Shown: piece after piece, positions 46,754 to 55,984 of the stretch
Numbering within the stretch: position 1 is the stretch's first letter
How the letters are laid out: every line of letters starts with the position of its first letter
Source: Citrobacter amalonaticus
GTDB lineage: Bacteria > Pseudomonadota > Gammaproteobacteria > Enterobacterales > Enterobacteriaceae
Direction of reading: 5' to 3'
Assembly: GCA_028994555.1 (NCBI GenBank)
Contig: JARDVN010000001.1
Coordinates: 4,030,001-4,094,000 of the forward strand
DNA length: 64,000 nt
Position numbers and translations under genes: made by a program
Notes under the pieces: model-generated
Told to the model about the DNA's origin: nothing
The model's database searches: none
Seen by the model: only the letters and a program-made list of their open reading frames with translations

Positions 46754-47798
46754 TTCTCACTGCCTCAACAAGACTATCCCATTCATTAAAATGCCTTCTA
46801 TTAAAGAGTTCTAGGGGAATAACTTGTATTTGAGTAATCGCTAATGCATTTTCTTCCATGTTTAAGGAACTTGAACATAATGCAATGCAATAATTCATTT
46901 TTTCTGTTAGCACGTATTTTAGCAACTCAACTGGAAAATCTTTAGTAATGTAAGTTGCTTCAGCTACATCAAATTCACGTTCTTTCGGATGTAATTTTAC
47001 GTATACGTTATATTTTTTTTGAATAAATTTCTGCGCAAGTTTATTGTATATCCTAATCTTATCTTTTGTATTGCAAAACCCCACATCATCTATTGGCTGT
47101 GTTAATATCAGGCAAGATTTTCTACCGCTTAGTGATACCAAATTGTTCAGTTCAAAACTATCTATGAACTTTTTTTTACTCTTTTCATTCAGAGAATTTA
47201 ATAATGATGTAACCGTCAGTTTTATTGCCTTGTTCTTGACGCGACCAGGTAGTAGCTCAGGTGATTCCACCTCAAGAGTCCTAACCCAACGCTCTTCTCC
47301 CCAAACTTGCCCAAATGGAGAGAGACCACAAAAAGCGCGAATAACTGCTTTTATGGGATCCAGTGGCTGTACTACATAATTTGAAAGGCCATCCTCCCTT
47401 AGAACAATATTCTTGCTAATTTTACGTATCACTTTTGATGTGAAAGGACCTGAGTGATAGATATATGTGGTATCATAAAATCTTTTTTTTAATACTTCAG
47501 GCGTCCAATTCTTACAGCCTAAATGGAAATGACCGCTTTTGAATGTAATATTACGTTTTATAATTGCTGGAATGCAGTAGGTGGTTAGAGAAAATTCATC
47601 CAATAAATCAGATTCTTTTAGAAACATAAATTCAATGTTATCGAAGTTCTTAATTATCTTTTTCTGTCTGTCTAAAGTAATACTTTGATAGTCAATAAGA
47701 AATATGATTGTTGTTTTCCGTTTTGTCTTTAAAGCATCACAAATCGATATTAATAACTGCCTAAGTGTTATGCATATGTGCAGTACATTGTCATTCAT
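46743..47798 (-). CDS. Probable sialyltransferase (GT52/GT38-like)
   Basis: I assign this 351-residue protein as a bacterial sialyltransferase from three spaced motifs: the D/E-D/E-G motif in LREDGLSNY (residues 134-141), the HP motif in VKLHPKE (267-273) and a serine motif in LCSSSLNM (308-314). These occur in that order in families 38, 52 and 80. It follows neuC, and the cluster makes CMP-sialic acid but needs a transferase to use it. I prefer the ATG at 47798, with AAGG eight bases upstream, over a TTG overlapping the neuC stop. Linkage and acceptor are unknown. No frameshift. Confidence 0.75.
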   Translation of the reverse strand: MNDNVLHICITLRQLLISICDALKTKRKTTIIFLIDYQSITLDRQKKIIKNFDNIEFMFLKESDLLDEFSLTTYCIPAIIKRNITFKSGHFHLGCKNWTPEVLKKRFYDTTYIYHSGPFTSKVIRKISKNIVLREDGLSNYVVQPLDPIKAVIRAFCGLSPFGQVWGEERWVRTLEVESPELLPGRVKNKAIKLTVTSLLNSLNEKSKKKFIDSFELNNLVSLSGRKSCLILTQPIDDVGFCNTKDKIRIYNKLAQKFIQKKYNVYVKLHPKEREFDVAEATYITKDFPVELLKYVLTEKMNYCIALCSSSLNMEENALAITQIQVIPLELFNRRHFNEWDSLVEAVRIED

Positions 47799-47841
47799 GT
47801 TGTCAACCTTCAATAATTGCACTTTGGTAGATATCAAAATT

Positions 47842-49005
47842 TTAAACTTCAAATTCTATATCATAGAAATCTTTGTAGTTTGACAAGTCTTGCATTAAAA
47901 ATTTTCTTATCGTAACTATAATATTTTCAAGAGCCTCTTGCTTATAATAGGGATTAATGTATGAAGTGTCGGCTTTATCATAAAAGCACGTTTGACTTTT
48001 CTTTATAGCTGCACATATATCCTGGACTTCGCAAACACAATCTATCACTGATGCCCCTCGAACACGACCTTTCTGTCGATCTCCAATATTTACAGTAGGT
48101 ACCCCCAGGGATGGAATCTCTATCAAACCAGAAGACGAATTGCCAATCAGTCCTTGAGAATATTTGTTCAATGCAAGATACTCTTCAGGGAGAATTGATG
48201 TGAAAAATTTCGAGCCACTGACCATGCAATAATGATTAATTTTACTTATGATAGCATCTGAGCCCGTATCTGAATTTGAACCAATAAAGACAAAGTCATA
48301 TTCGCTGCTAAACTTTTTTAGTGCACTTAATAGTTTATCAATTTGCTCTACTGGAGGAATGTAACTTAATGTTTCAGGATGAAATACCACAACAAAATAT
48401 GGTCTCGATAAAGGCCCATATTTACATTCAATATCTTCTTTAGAAGGAAGCTTCATTAGCTTAGCATTTTCAGCACCTAGAGCCCCGACATTAAATACAT
48501 CAGACGGATTTTCTCCCATCTGAATAATACGCCGACGATATTCTTCAGTCGACGCTAAATGTAGACGACTCATTTTTGTGATCGCATGGCGAATAAACTC
48601 ATCATAGTTGCCTAGTGTCTTCTCACCGCCATGAAGATGAATAATTGGTATATTATGCATTGCTGCAGCAGTTGCCACTGAAAATATTTCATATCGGTCA
48701 CCGAGAACCATTACGGCATTAAATTTGTGCTCCTCAAAATATTCTCCAAAAGCTATCTGGCATCGAGCCATTGTCTCGAGGACTTCAGCATTTGAACTAT
48801 TATTAATGTTAATATTAATCAATTTATCAATGGCTAAACCATCGCTCTCAATGATCTTGTATGTAGATCCATACCTTTCATCACAATGCATGCCAGTTGC
48901 TACTATCGCAAGCTCGACATCCTTCTCTTCGGACAGACGCAAAAGTAGTCGTTTCATTATCCCATATTCAGCACGTGAACCCGTGACATATAATATTTTT
49001 TTCAT
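47842..49005 (-). CDS. neuC: NeuC, UDP-GlcNAc 2-epimerase (hydrolysing)
   Basis: NeuC hydrolyses and epimerises UDP-GlcNAc to ManNAc and UDP, the first step of sialic acid synthesis. The 387-residue product opens with KILYVTGSRAEYGIMKRLL and carries VMVLGDRYEIFSVA, HLHGGEKTLGNYDEFIRHAI, and IGNSSSGLIEIPSLG, all diagnostic for the family. It overlaps the neuA stop at ATGA. AT-rich, reads cleanly. Confidence 0.94.
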   Translation of the reverse strand: MKKILYVTGSRAEYGIMKRLLLRLSEEKDVELAIVATGMHCDERYGSTYKIIESDGLAIDKLINININNSSNAEVLETMARCQIAFGEYFEEHKFNAVMVLGDRYEIFSVATAAAMHNIPIIHLHGGEKTLGNYDEFIRHAITKMSRLHLASTEEYRRRIIQMGENPSDVFNVGALGAENAKLMKLPSKEDIECKYGPLSRPYFVVVFHPETLSYIPPVEQIDKLLSALKKFSSEYDFVFIGSNSDTGSDAIISKINHYCMVSGSKFFTSILPEEYLALNKYSQGLIGNSSSGLIEIPSLGVPTVNIGDRQKGRVRGASVIDCVCEVQDICAAIKKSQTCFYDKADTSYINPYYKQEALENIIVTIRKFLMQDLSNYKDFYDIEFEV

Positions 49006-50266
49006 TTAATCAGTTCCATTAAATCATGCTCAAGCTGTTTATATGCTTTCTCATTAAAATGCAAACCATCATAAGTATAAGATAATGATAAGTTACCGAA
49101 TCCGTCATAAAACGTTTCTGACAAGGGAACCCAGGTAACATTGTCTTTCCCTTCAATGCTTTTTGATAAAGCCTTATTTAACTTATTAATAACCGCGTTG
49201 CTTCGTTCAAGCCTTCCAATAACCGGTGATACTGCGAGGAGATAAATCGAGGTTTTGGGATTTAACAATTTTATTTTTTCAATTATTTTTCCCACCCAAT
49301 GAATGGTATATTCTACATTCCAGCCATCTAACACTATGTCGTTTGTGCCAAAATATAAAAACACTATATCACCAATTGTTGAGATGATATCTTCATTTAG
49401 TATTAGTTTATAATATTGCTCACTATTAATACCTGCAATACCAAAATTGTTTACTGCCTTCCCATTTATTTCGCGCAATTCCCAGAAATCAAATATTGAA
49501 TGCCCAATTAGTGTTATGGGTTGAGGATAATGCCGTCTCAAAAATTTTTCTGTGATTCTTTTTTTAATACTATCATTTAACAGACATTGTTTTCTTTTTT
49601 TCGTTACAAGTGCAATTGCGAATTCAAAGTCCAAACTATCATCAATATCGATAGAATCAGCTTTATTCATAATATATGCAATACTGTCAACACCAAAAAA
49701 AGTGTTTTTTAAGAAGATATTCATTGACGTTACCAATAAAGATTGCGCCATTCGGCGTATACTCTTGAGAGTTTTGACGTCTGTAGTTGCTATAATTGAG
49801 ATTGAAGTTTGACAACTTTTTTTGAGGAATCTAATGGTTTAATTAAGTCGGAATGTTTACTACTTTCACAAACTGAAACTAGGAAATTTATGTCAGAAGA
49901 TGATTCAAATAAAGAAAAGGCTTCTTGTATATGTCTGGCAGTACGAAAGGGCGATGTTGGTTGCAACAAAGCAAAACAATTACATAGTTTGTAATGTTTT
50001 AAAACATCCTCGATTACCATATATGATGTTGCAGTGTCTGAAGCCAGTTCCTCACTTCGCAACAGAACTTCGGCTCCATATCTCTCAGCTATATTCTTAT
50101 ATTCGAGGGAATCAGTTGAAACAATAACCTTTTCAAAACAGTTGGATTTTAATGCTGCCTCAATTGTATATGCAATCAAGGGTTTATCTACTAACATTAG
50201 TATATTTTTATTTTGCAGGCCTTTGGAACCGGCTCGAGCAGGTATTATTGCAATTTTATTAGCCAT
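49002..50266 (-). CDS. neuA: NeuA, CMP-sialic acid synthetase with C-terminal SGNH esterase domain (two apparent frameshifts)
   Basis: The N-terminal half activates sialic acid with CTP: IAIIPARAGSKGLQNKN and LLQPTSPFRTARHI are CMP-sugar synthetase motifs. The C-terminal half is an SGNH hydrolase with LIGHSIFD, YFGTNDIVL and YDGLHFN (catalytic Asp/His), which in E. coli and streptococcal NeuA removes O-acetyl groups. Two T runs (plus coordinates) carry one surplus base each: 49817-49823 and 49695-49701. Fixing both joins the halves through EYTPNGAIFIGN into 420 residues, matching E. coli NeuA (419). Without this the cluster would seem to hold two unrelated genes. Confidence 0.9.
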
Positions 50267-50272
50267 TATTAT

Positions 50273-51315
50273 TCAGATCTCTTGTTCATCAAATCCATTA
50301 TGACTAATCAGTTGGTCTGCCTCGAAATCTTTTTCTGCTTTTAGGCCTAAAAGGCTATACCAGGACATGGGACTTATACCATTACCTGGGCGTTTTGTTG
50401 TAATGTTATCAATTGTATAGATTTCACCTTTCTTAATATTTCGACTTGCTACAATAGATTTTCTAGCCACAATTTTATTTTTACGTTCGGATTTGGTGAC
50501 TAACTTTTCATAGCTACCGAGAGATTTTTCTACAGCCCTAATTCCATCACATAGCATCTTCAGTTCATCTGGTGTTACCGATGCTTTATGATCTGGTCCC
50601 TTGAAATTTTTATCTAACGTAAAGTGTTTTTCAATAAATGTTATGCCATATGGTACGGCCGCAATACCTGCAAAAAAAGCCCGGGGAATGGTCAGAAAAA
50701 CCAATATTATAATCTTTGAATTCATTAATAAGACCAGCAATAGAATTCAAATTTACATCTTCAAAAGGTGTTGGATACTCAGTATTACAATGGAGAATTG
50801 TAATTTTATCCGGTGACATACCGTTATTTGAGAGAACATTCAGGCATAATTTTATTTCATTGATTGTTGCCATTCCCGTTGACAGAACGATTTTTTTATC
50901 TTTAATTGGCAAGCGACAAATTTTTTCCAAATAAGGAAGATTCAGTAATTCACCTGAAGGAATTTTCCATAACTTCTGATTTCTTGAAGCAAGAAAATCA
51001 ATGGAGTCAGAATCAAAGGGTGTAGAGAATACGTCAAGTTCTAATTTTCTTGCGTATTCTTCAAGTTTAATGAATTCATCATATGGTAGCTCAAGCTTCC
51101 GCGTCATCTCTAGTTGCGATTCTTGATTTCCGGTCACTTTTATTTGATATTCGGCTTTTGGAGCATATTTTGAAATTAATTGATCAGCCTTAAAAGTCTG
51201 AAACTTTACGGCATCAACACCCGCCTTTTTTTGCTTCGTCAATCATTTTCATAGCCAGATTAAAGTCACCATTGTGGTTGCAACCAATTTCAGCAACAAT
51301 ATAAATTTTAGACAT
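50273..51315 (-). CDS. neuB: NeuB, N-acetylneuraminate synthase (two apparent frameshifts)
   Basis: NeuB condenses ManNAc with phosphoenolpyruvate to Neu5Ac. Landmarks are YIVAEIGCNHNGD at the start, DAVKFQTFKADQLIS, SDHSPGFF, and the C-terminal antifreeze-like (SAF) domain with ARKSIVASRNIKKGE and KRPGNGISPMSW. Coding-strand runs at plus 51226-51232 (A7) and 50672-50678 (T7) each hold one extra base. Removing both gives 346 residues, the family length. It overlaps the neuD end. Confidence 0.93.
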
Positions 51316-51940
51316 TTTTCTTCCTTTCCTTCAATAATCTGGTTGGTGTACCTGCAACAACAACATTGTCTGGTACATTTCGAATTACAACAGACCCGGA
51401 GCCAATTATACTTGAACTCCCTATTTTTAATTGACCATTTACAACTGTGCAGCTACCAATGAATGTTTTTTCTCCAACTTGAACATCACCATTTAGAACT
51501 ACATTTGTTGATATATTAGTACAATAGGAAATATAATTCCCGTGTTCGATTAATGCTCTGGTATTAACTACTACTCCATCTTCCAGACAGGAGTCACTAT
51601 TTATAATTGACATTTTACCAACATATATGCAAGAACCGAGCGATGACCGTTTTGAAACAATTGCCGTTTTGTCTATTATATTTATAGTCTTTAAATTTTT
51701 TGCTTTTATTTTTTCTAGCCATAGAGCCCTATCATCTGGATCCCCTATAGCGATAAAGTAGCAATAATTATCGAGCGGCGCTATATCGCTAAATGAATGG
51801 CCAAGAATAGGAAAACCTTGATGTGTTCCTGATTTGACAGTATCAATAAACCCTTCTAATGAATATTTATCATGATCTAAGCTATCAATAACCGCTTTTG
51901 CAAATCCTCCAGCCCCAATAATGATTAACTTTTTCTTCAT
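51308..51940 (-). CDS. neuD: NeuD, sialic acid O-acetyltransferase-like hexapeptide protein
   Basis: NeuD proteins acetylate sialic acid or support its synthesis. The 210-residue product has a small N-terminal Rossmann-like domain (LIIIGAGGFAKAVIDSL) and a C-terminal left-handed beta-helix of hexapeptide repeats (INSDSCLEDGVVVNTRALIEHG, VNGQLKIGSSSIIGSGSVV segments). It is the first gene of the transcript after the JUMPstart region. O-acetylated sialic acid in the polymer is therefore plausible but not shown. Confidence 0.9.
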   Translation of the reverse strand: MKKKLIIIGAGGFAKAVIDSLDHDKYSLEGFIDTVKSGTHQGFPILGHSFSDIAPLDNYCYFIAIGDPDDRALWLEKIKAKNLKTINIIDKTAIVSKRSSLGSCIYVGKMSIINSDSCLEDGVVVNTRALIEHGNYISYCTNISTNVVLNGDVQVGEKTFIGSCTVVNGQLKIGSSSIIGSGSVVIRNVPDNVVVAGTPTRLLKERKKNV

Positions 51941-52280
51941 TTACACACCATTAGTCATGTTGAAATCTAAATTTGCATACCATTTTGTTTAAACACGCTA
52001 CCGCCCCAGGCTTGACAGCTACCTGCGTACTGGGTGAGTCATGTAACTATTTGTAGTCATTGCAACAAATCAGTGTTGTTCTAAAAAATAATGTCTAATT
52101 GTCTTATTTGATAACACATAATACAAGAATAAATCATCAAAAAAAGCTAACTAACTTCACCCAGATAGCTGATAGTTTATAATAATAAAAACGACAGAGA
52201 CATTCTTAAAAGCATAAATTGTGCCAGCAAGAATATTGACTGTCGTTATATTTTAGCTACTGTTGTTGTGACATTAAATT
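51941..52280 (-). promoter_or_regulatory. O-antigen cluster leader/promoter region
   Basis: This 340-bp gene-free, AT-rich region separates neuD from galF. It holds the JUMPstart/ops element at 51994-52036, listed separately. The remainder shows no credible ORF. The main promoter of the neuDBAC-to-galE transcript probably lies within it on the minus strand. Confidence 0.65.
51994..52036 (-). promoter_or_regulatory. JUMPstart sequence with ops element
   Basis: On the minus strand the region reads CAGTACGCAGGTAGCTGTCA then AGCCTGGGGCGGTAGCGTG, matching the JUMPstart consensus. The ops core GGCGGTAGCGT is at 51995-52005. RfaH is recruited there to let polymerase read through long surface-polysaccharide operons. 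Confidence 0.93.
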
Positions 52281-53174
52281 TTACTCGCTAAGCAACTTCT
52301 CAATGCCTTTACGGAACTTCGCCCCTTCTTTCAGATTGCGCAGCCCATACTTCACAAACGCCTGCATGTAGCCCAATTTCTTGCCGCAGTCGTAGCTGTC
52401 GCCGGTCATCAGCATGGCGTCAACAGACTGTTTTTTCGCCAGTTCTGCAATGGCATCAGTCAACTGAATACGGCCCCATGCGCCTGGTTCGGTTCTTTCC
52501 AGTTCTGCCCAGATATCAGCTGAGAGCACATAACGCCCTACCGCCATGAGATCAGAATCCAGCGTCTGCGGCTGATCTGGTTTCTCGATAAATTCGACAA
52601 TGCGACTGACCTTGCCTTCATTATCCAGCGGATCTTTCGTCTGGATGACGGAGTACTCAGACAGGTCACCCGGCATACGTTTCGCCAGTACCTGGCTACG
52701 CCCTGTTTCCTCAAAGCGCGCAACCATTGCAGCCAGATTATAACGCAGCGGATCCGCACTGGCGGTATCGATGATGATATCTGGCAAAACCACCACAAAA
52801 GGGTTATCGCCAATTGCCGGACGTGCGCAAAGAATGGAATGGCCCAGACCCAGCGGCTGCGCCTGGCGCACGTTCATAATGGTCACGCCCGGAGGACAAA
52901 TGGACTGCACTTCCGCCAGCAACTGGCGCTTAACGCGTTGCTCAAGAAGTGACTCAAGTTCATAGGAAGTGTCAAAATGGTTCTCAACGGCGTTTTTAGA
53001 CGCGTGAGTGACCAGGAGGATTTCTTTGATCCCTGCAGCCACAATTTCGTCGACGATATACTGAATCATTGGCTTGTCAACGATCGGCAGCATCTCTTTG
53101 GGAATTGCCTTGGTGGCAGGCAACATGTGCATGCCGAGTCCTGCTACCGGGATAACTGCTTTTAAATTCGTCAT
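52281..53174 (-). CDS. galF: GalF, GalU-like UTP-glucose-1-phosphate uridylyltransferase regulator
   Basis: GalF is a GalU paralogue thought to modulate UDP-glucose pools. The 297-residue nucleotidyltransferase has [22 protein letters not shown] at the N-terminus. GalU has GTRMLP at this spot, and the GMHML change is typical of GalF. It also has [10 protein letters not shown]. It marks the right border of the O-antigen cluster. The 242-bp gap to gnu shows no gene and presumably carries the galF promoter. Confidence 0.95.
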   Translation of the reverse strand: MTNLKAVIPVAGLGMHMLPATKAIPKEMLPIVDKPMIQYIVDEIVAAGIKEILLVTHASKNAVENHFDTSYELESLLEQRVKRQLLAEVQSICPPGVTIMNVRQAQPLGLGHSILCARPAIGDNPFVVVLPDIIIDTASADPLRYNLAAMVARFEETGRSQVLAKRMPGDLSEYSVIQTKDPLDNEGKVSRIVEFIEKPDQPQTLDSDLMAVGRYVLSADIWAELERTEPGAWGRIQLTDAIAELAKKQSVDAMLMTGDSYDCGKKLGYMQAFVKYGLRNLKEGAKFRKGIEKLLSE

Positions 53175-53416
53175 TATCTATCCTACCTTTGAATGGCTGA
53201 TGAAGTCTGGGTCTTTGCCATGAGCTAGACAGTTCCAGGCTTCCTTCTCGCTTGGTTTGATCGAAATCTCACCATTGAGACAAAATGTCTTCTCACACTA
53301 CACTTCATCAACGTGAGGTTTAACTCAGATAACTCGGAAAACCTTCTCTGCTTACAATAGCTTAGTCGCTTTCCGAATTATCGTAGGTAGCAGTGTTATC
53401 ACTCAAACGTCATGTA

Positions 53417-54413
53417 TTACTCGGAAATAAACGTAATGTCGTCTTTCTTATCATGGACAAATTCGAACTTTAACGTTCTGTCCAGCCCCTGAGAAAGGGT
53501 GTAAGGCGCAACAAATCCTGAAGAGTGAACCTTAGTCGCGTCGAACTGCGTGGTAGCGCAGAATTTTTTGACCCGAACAGAACTTACCGCAAATTTCTTC
53601 CCAGTAAGTTTACTAAGAATATCAAAACAGTACCCCCCAAGCATGCCTAATGGATACGGTAGGTGCACCGAAGGGATCTTTTTTACTAAGACTCTGTTCA
53701 ACTTCCGTAACAAGCTGGTTCATGTTCAGATCAGGCTTATCGACATAATTGTAGACTTCATATCCTGGCTGTACATTCTTAAGTTTATACTTAATGAATT
53801 CAACAATGTTACCAACATAGGCCATAGACTTATAGTTAGTACCAGACCCAACCATCATGAATTTCCCGCCCGCAATCTGCTTAAGCAGATTATAAACATT
53901 GCCGCGGTTACGTTCACCGAATATCACCGTTGGTCGAATAATAGTCAATGAACGCTCATCAGGGGCTTTTGCATGCCATTCACGAAGCACTTCTTCGGCT
54001 TGCCACTTACTTTTACCATAGTGGTTGAATGGGTCGTGTGGATGTGTTTCATCAGGGTTATTTTTGTTCAGACCATATACAGCAACAGAACTTGTAAAAA
54101 TGATGTTTTTGACACCATTTTTTTCCATGGCAGCAAGAACATTGCGAGTACCCTGGACATTGACATCATAGTAAAGAGAAGTTGGGCTCACATCATCGCG
54201 ATGCTCGGCCGCCAGCAGGACTACGGTATCAAACCCCGAAAGCGCCTGATCCAGAGCTTGTTGATCGCGCACATCGCCAATTTGCGTGATTTGCGGATAG
54301 AAATGGCTTTGCTGTTTATCCAGATTTTTAATGTTAAAGTCAGCAACAGCAGTTTCAAGGAGGCGCGTTCCAACAAACCCGGAGGCTCCAATGAGCAAAA
54401 CGTTATCGTTCAT
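53417..54413 (-). CDS. gnu: Gnu, GlcNAc-P-P-undecaprenol 4-epimerase (apparent frameshift)
   Basis: Gnu converts GlcNAc-diphosphoundecaprenol to the GalNAc form, providing the first sugar of O units that start with GalNAc. It is an extended SDR: LLIGASGFVGTRLLE, FTSSVAVYGLNK and the YxxxK pair in FNHYGKSKWQAEE. The T run at 53679-53684 has six bases; five restore EQSLSKKIPSVHLPYPLG and give 331 residues, the family length. A six-C run at 53633-53638 is in frame and correct. It lies between galF and wcaM, as in E. coli O157. Confidence 0.92.
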
Positions 54414-54564
54414 AAATCACTTAGTCTGGTTATAAGACAAAAACACAAGATAAAGATGAGAATCTTCCCTGAGTAGTCAGCGCTGCCCAGCCCCAGCTTT
54501 AACGGTAATTTCGCAATTATAATCTTTTAACACATGATATCCAGTAAGATTATGGCGGGTTGCA

Positions 54565-55973
54565 TCACCCCCTCCTCTCCGGTAACCGGAAGTTGATCGC
54601 GTCAACATTCACCACATGGTGGTTTATCCGATCGATGTCGACTGAGCTCTGCCCTTTTTCGTTTACCGCATGCACGTTCGCGAGCGACAGCAGCGTATCC
54701 TCTTTCGCCATAAACTTACCGCGCACGTCTTTGCGCAGGTCAAAATGCATTTTCAGCGCCGCCCCCCGTTGCCGACTCCTGCATCACCTTGATATTACGC
54801 AGAAAAAGATGTTGTGGCTGATTGTGCAACTCAAGCGTCGCCCGCTTCATCTCGATGTTGGTCAGCGCGACAAAAGAGGTGGCATTACCGGAGGAAATTT
54901 GAATACCGCGTAACTTGTATTCAAGCTGGGTATTATCGAGTGAGATATGATTGAGTTTAAAATTTTGCGGGATGGAGAGATATTTTCCTTTGACCACACC
55001 ATAGCCAATAAGCATCCCGGCACTGTTAACCATATCGACATTATCAATCACGAAATTATCACAGCCATAAATGGCAACCGTCGCGTTGTCGATGCCAGCC
55101 TTTTTTGCTGAAATCCGGGGTGATGTTCTTCGCCTTCACATTGCGGATGACAAAATGTTTGCCGTTCTCGACATGCACCAGCTGCCGGCAATCTGTGCCG
55201 GTAATATTGGCAACCACAAAGTTTTTGACCGTCTGCCTCTCAGGATAACTGTTATCGTACGTACTCCCGGCAAGACCAATGCCAATCCCCCCAGTTAATT
55301 TTGCCGTTAGTACAGTTTATCCGTTCAATCACATGGTCCGATATGAGGATATTGCGATCGTTAATGGCGACGTTCCATTCGATGGCATCCCCCCTGCAAG
55401 TCGCTGAAACGACAGTGGGTAATACGCGCACCGTCAACCTGATTGTGGAATCCCTGGCGCAGAATCGCATAGTTGGCCTGGGTCACGGTGAGATTATCAA
55501 TGACCAGATTGCGCATCACACGCGGTTTTTTCCCACCGATATAAATCTGCGTCACCGGCCCAAAGCCGCTCATCGCAAGACCCGTAATCGCGCAGTCAGA
55601 ACCGCGCACATCCAGCGTGATGTTGTGCAGGCTCCCCCCCCTTCTCGCCCACAACCTGGCATCCGTCCTGGAGCACAAAGCGGCCTCGACCGTTGCCGCT
55701 CAGGCGGCCCAGCACACGCAGCGTTTTTCCCGGTGGGATAAAAATACCGGTATTGATGTTCTCACACACCAGTCCCGCTGGCACCACCACGGTCTGTCCT
55801 TCGCTAAATGCCTGTTTAAATGAAGCAATCCAGTCCTGTGGATTATAATCCTGAATATTGACGGTTCTGGATGACGCCACCGCGCGGGCAAAAGGAGAAT
55901 GGAGGACAGGCAGCGCAGCAAGCGCAGTGCCTGTCGCAAGGAAGGTCCGTCGGGAAAGCGTCTTCTCTGGCAT
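54565..55973 (-). CDS. wcaM: WcaM, colanic acid biosynthesis protein (five apparent frameshifts)
   Basis: WcaM is the last gene of the colanic acid operon; it has a right-handed beta-helix (pectin-lyase-like) fold and unclear function. The N-terminus [21 protein letters not shown] is a twin-arginine-type signal, so the protein is likely exported. Five runs each carry one surplus base: 55634-55641, 55389-55394, 55287-55292, 55101-55106 and 54762-54767. Correcting all gives 467 residues, near the 464 of E. coli, with matching segments such as [19 protein letters not shown] and [13 protein letters not shown]. It has the most breaks of any gene here. Confidence 0.88.
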
Positions 55974-55984
55974 ACACCCTCGGC

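Noticed and set aside
49002..49751. A separate SGNH hydrolase gene next to neuA
   Set aside because: Two run corrections fuse it with the upstream CMP-sialate synthetase into a NeuA of the known bifunctional type.
53633..53638. A further frameshift at the C6 run in gnu
   Set aside because: Six bases are required for GMLGGYCFD; only the T run at 53679-53684 needs correction.
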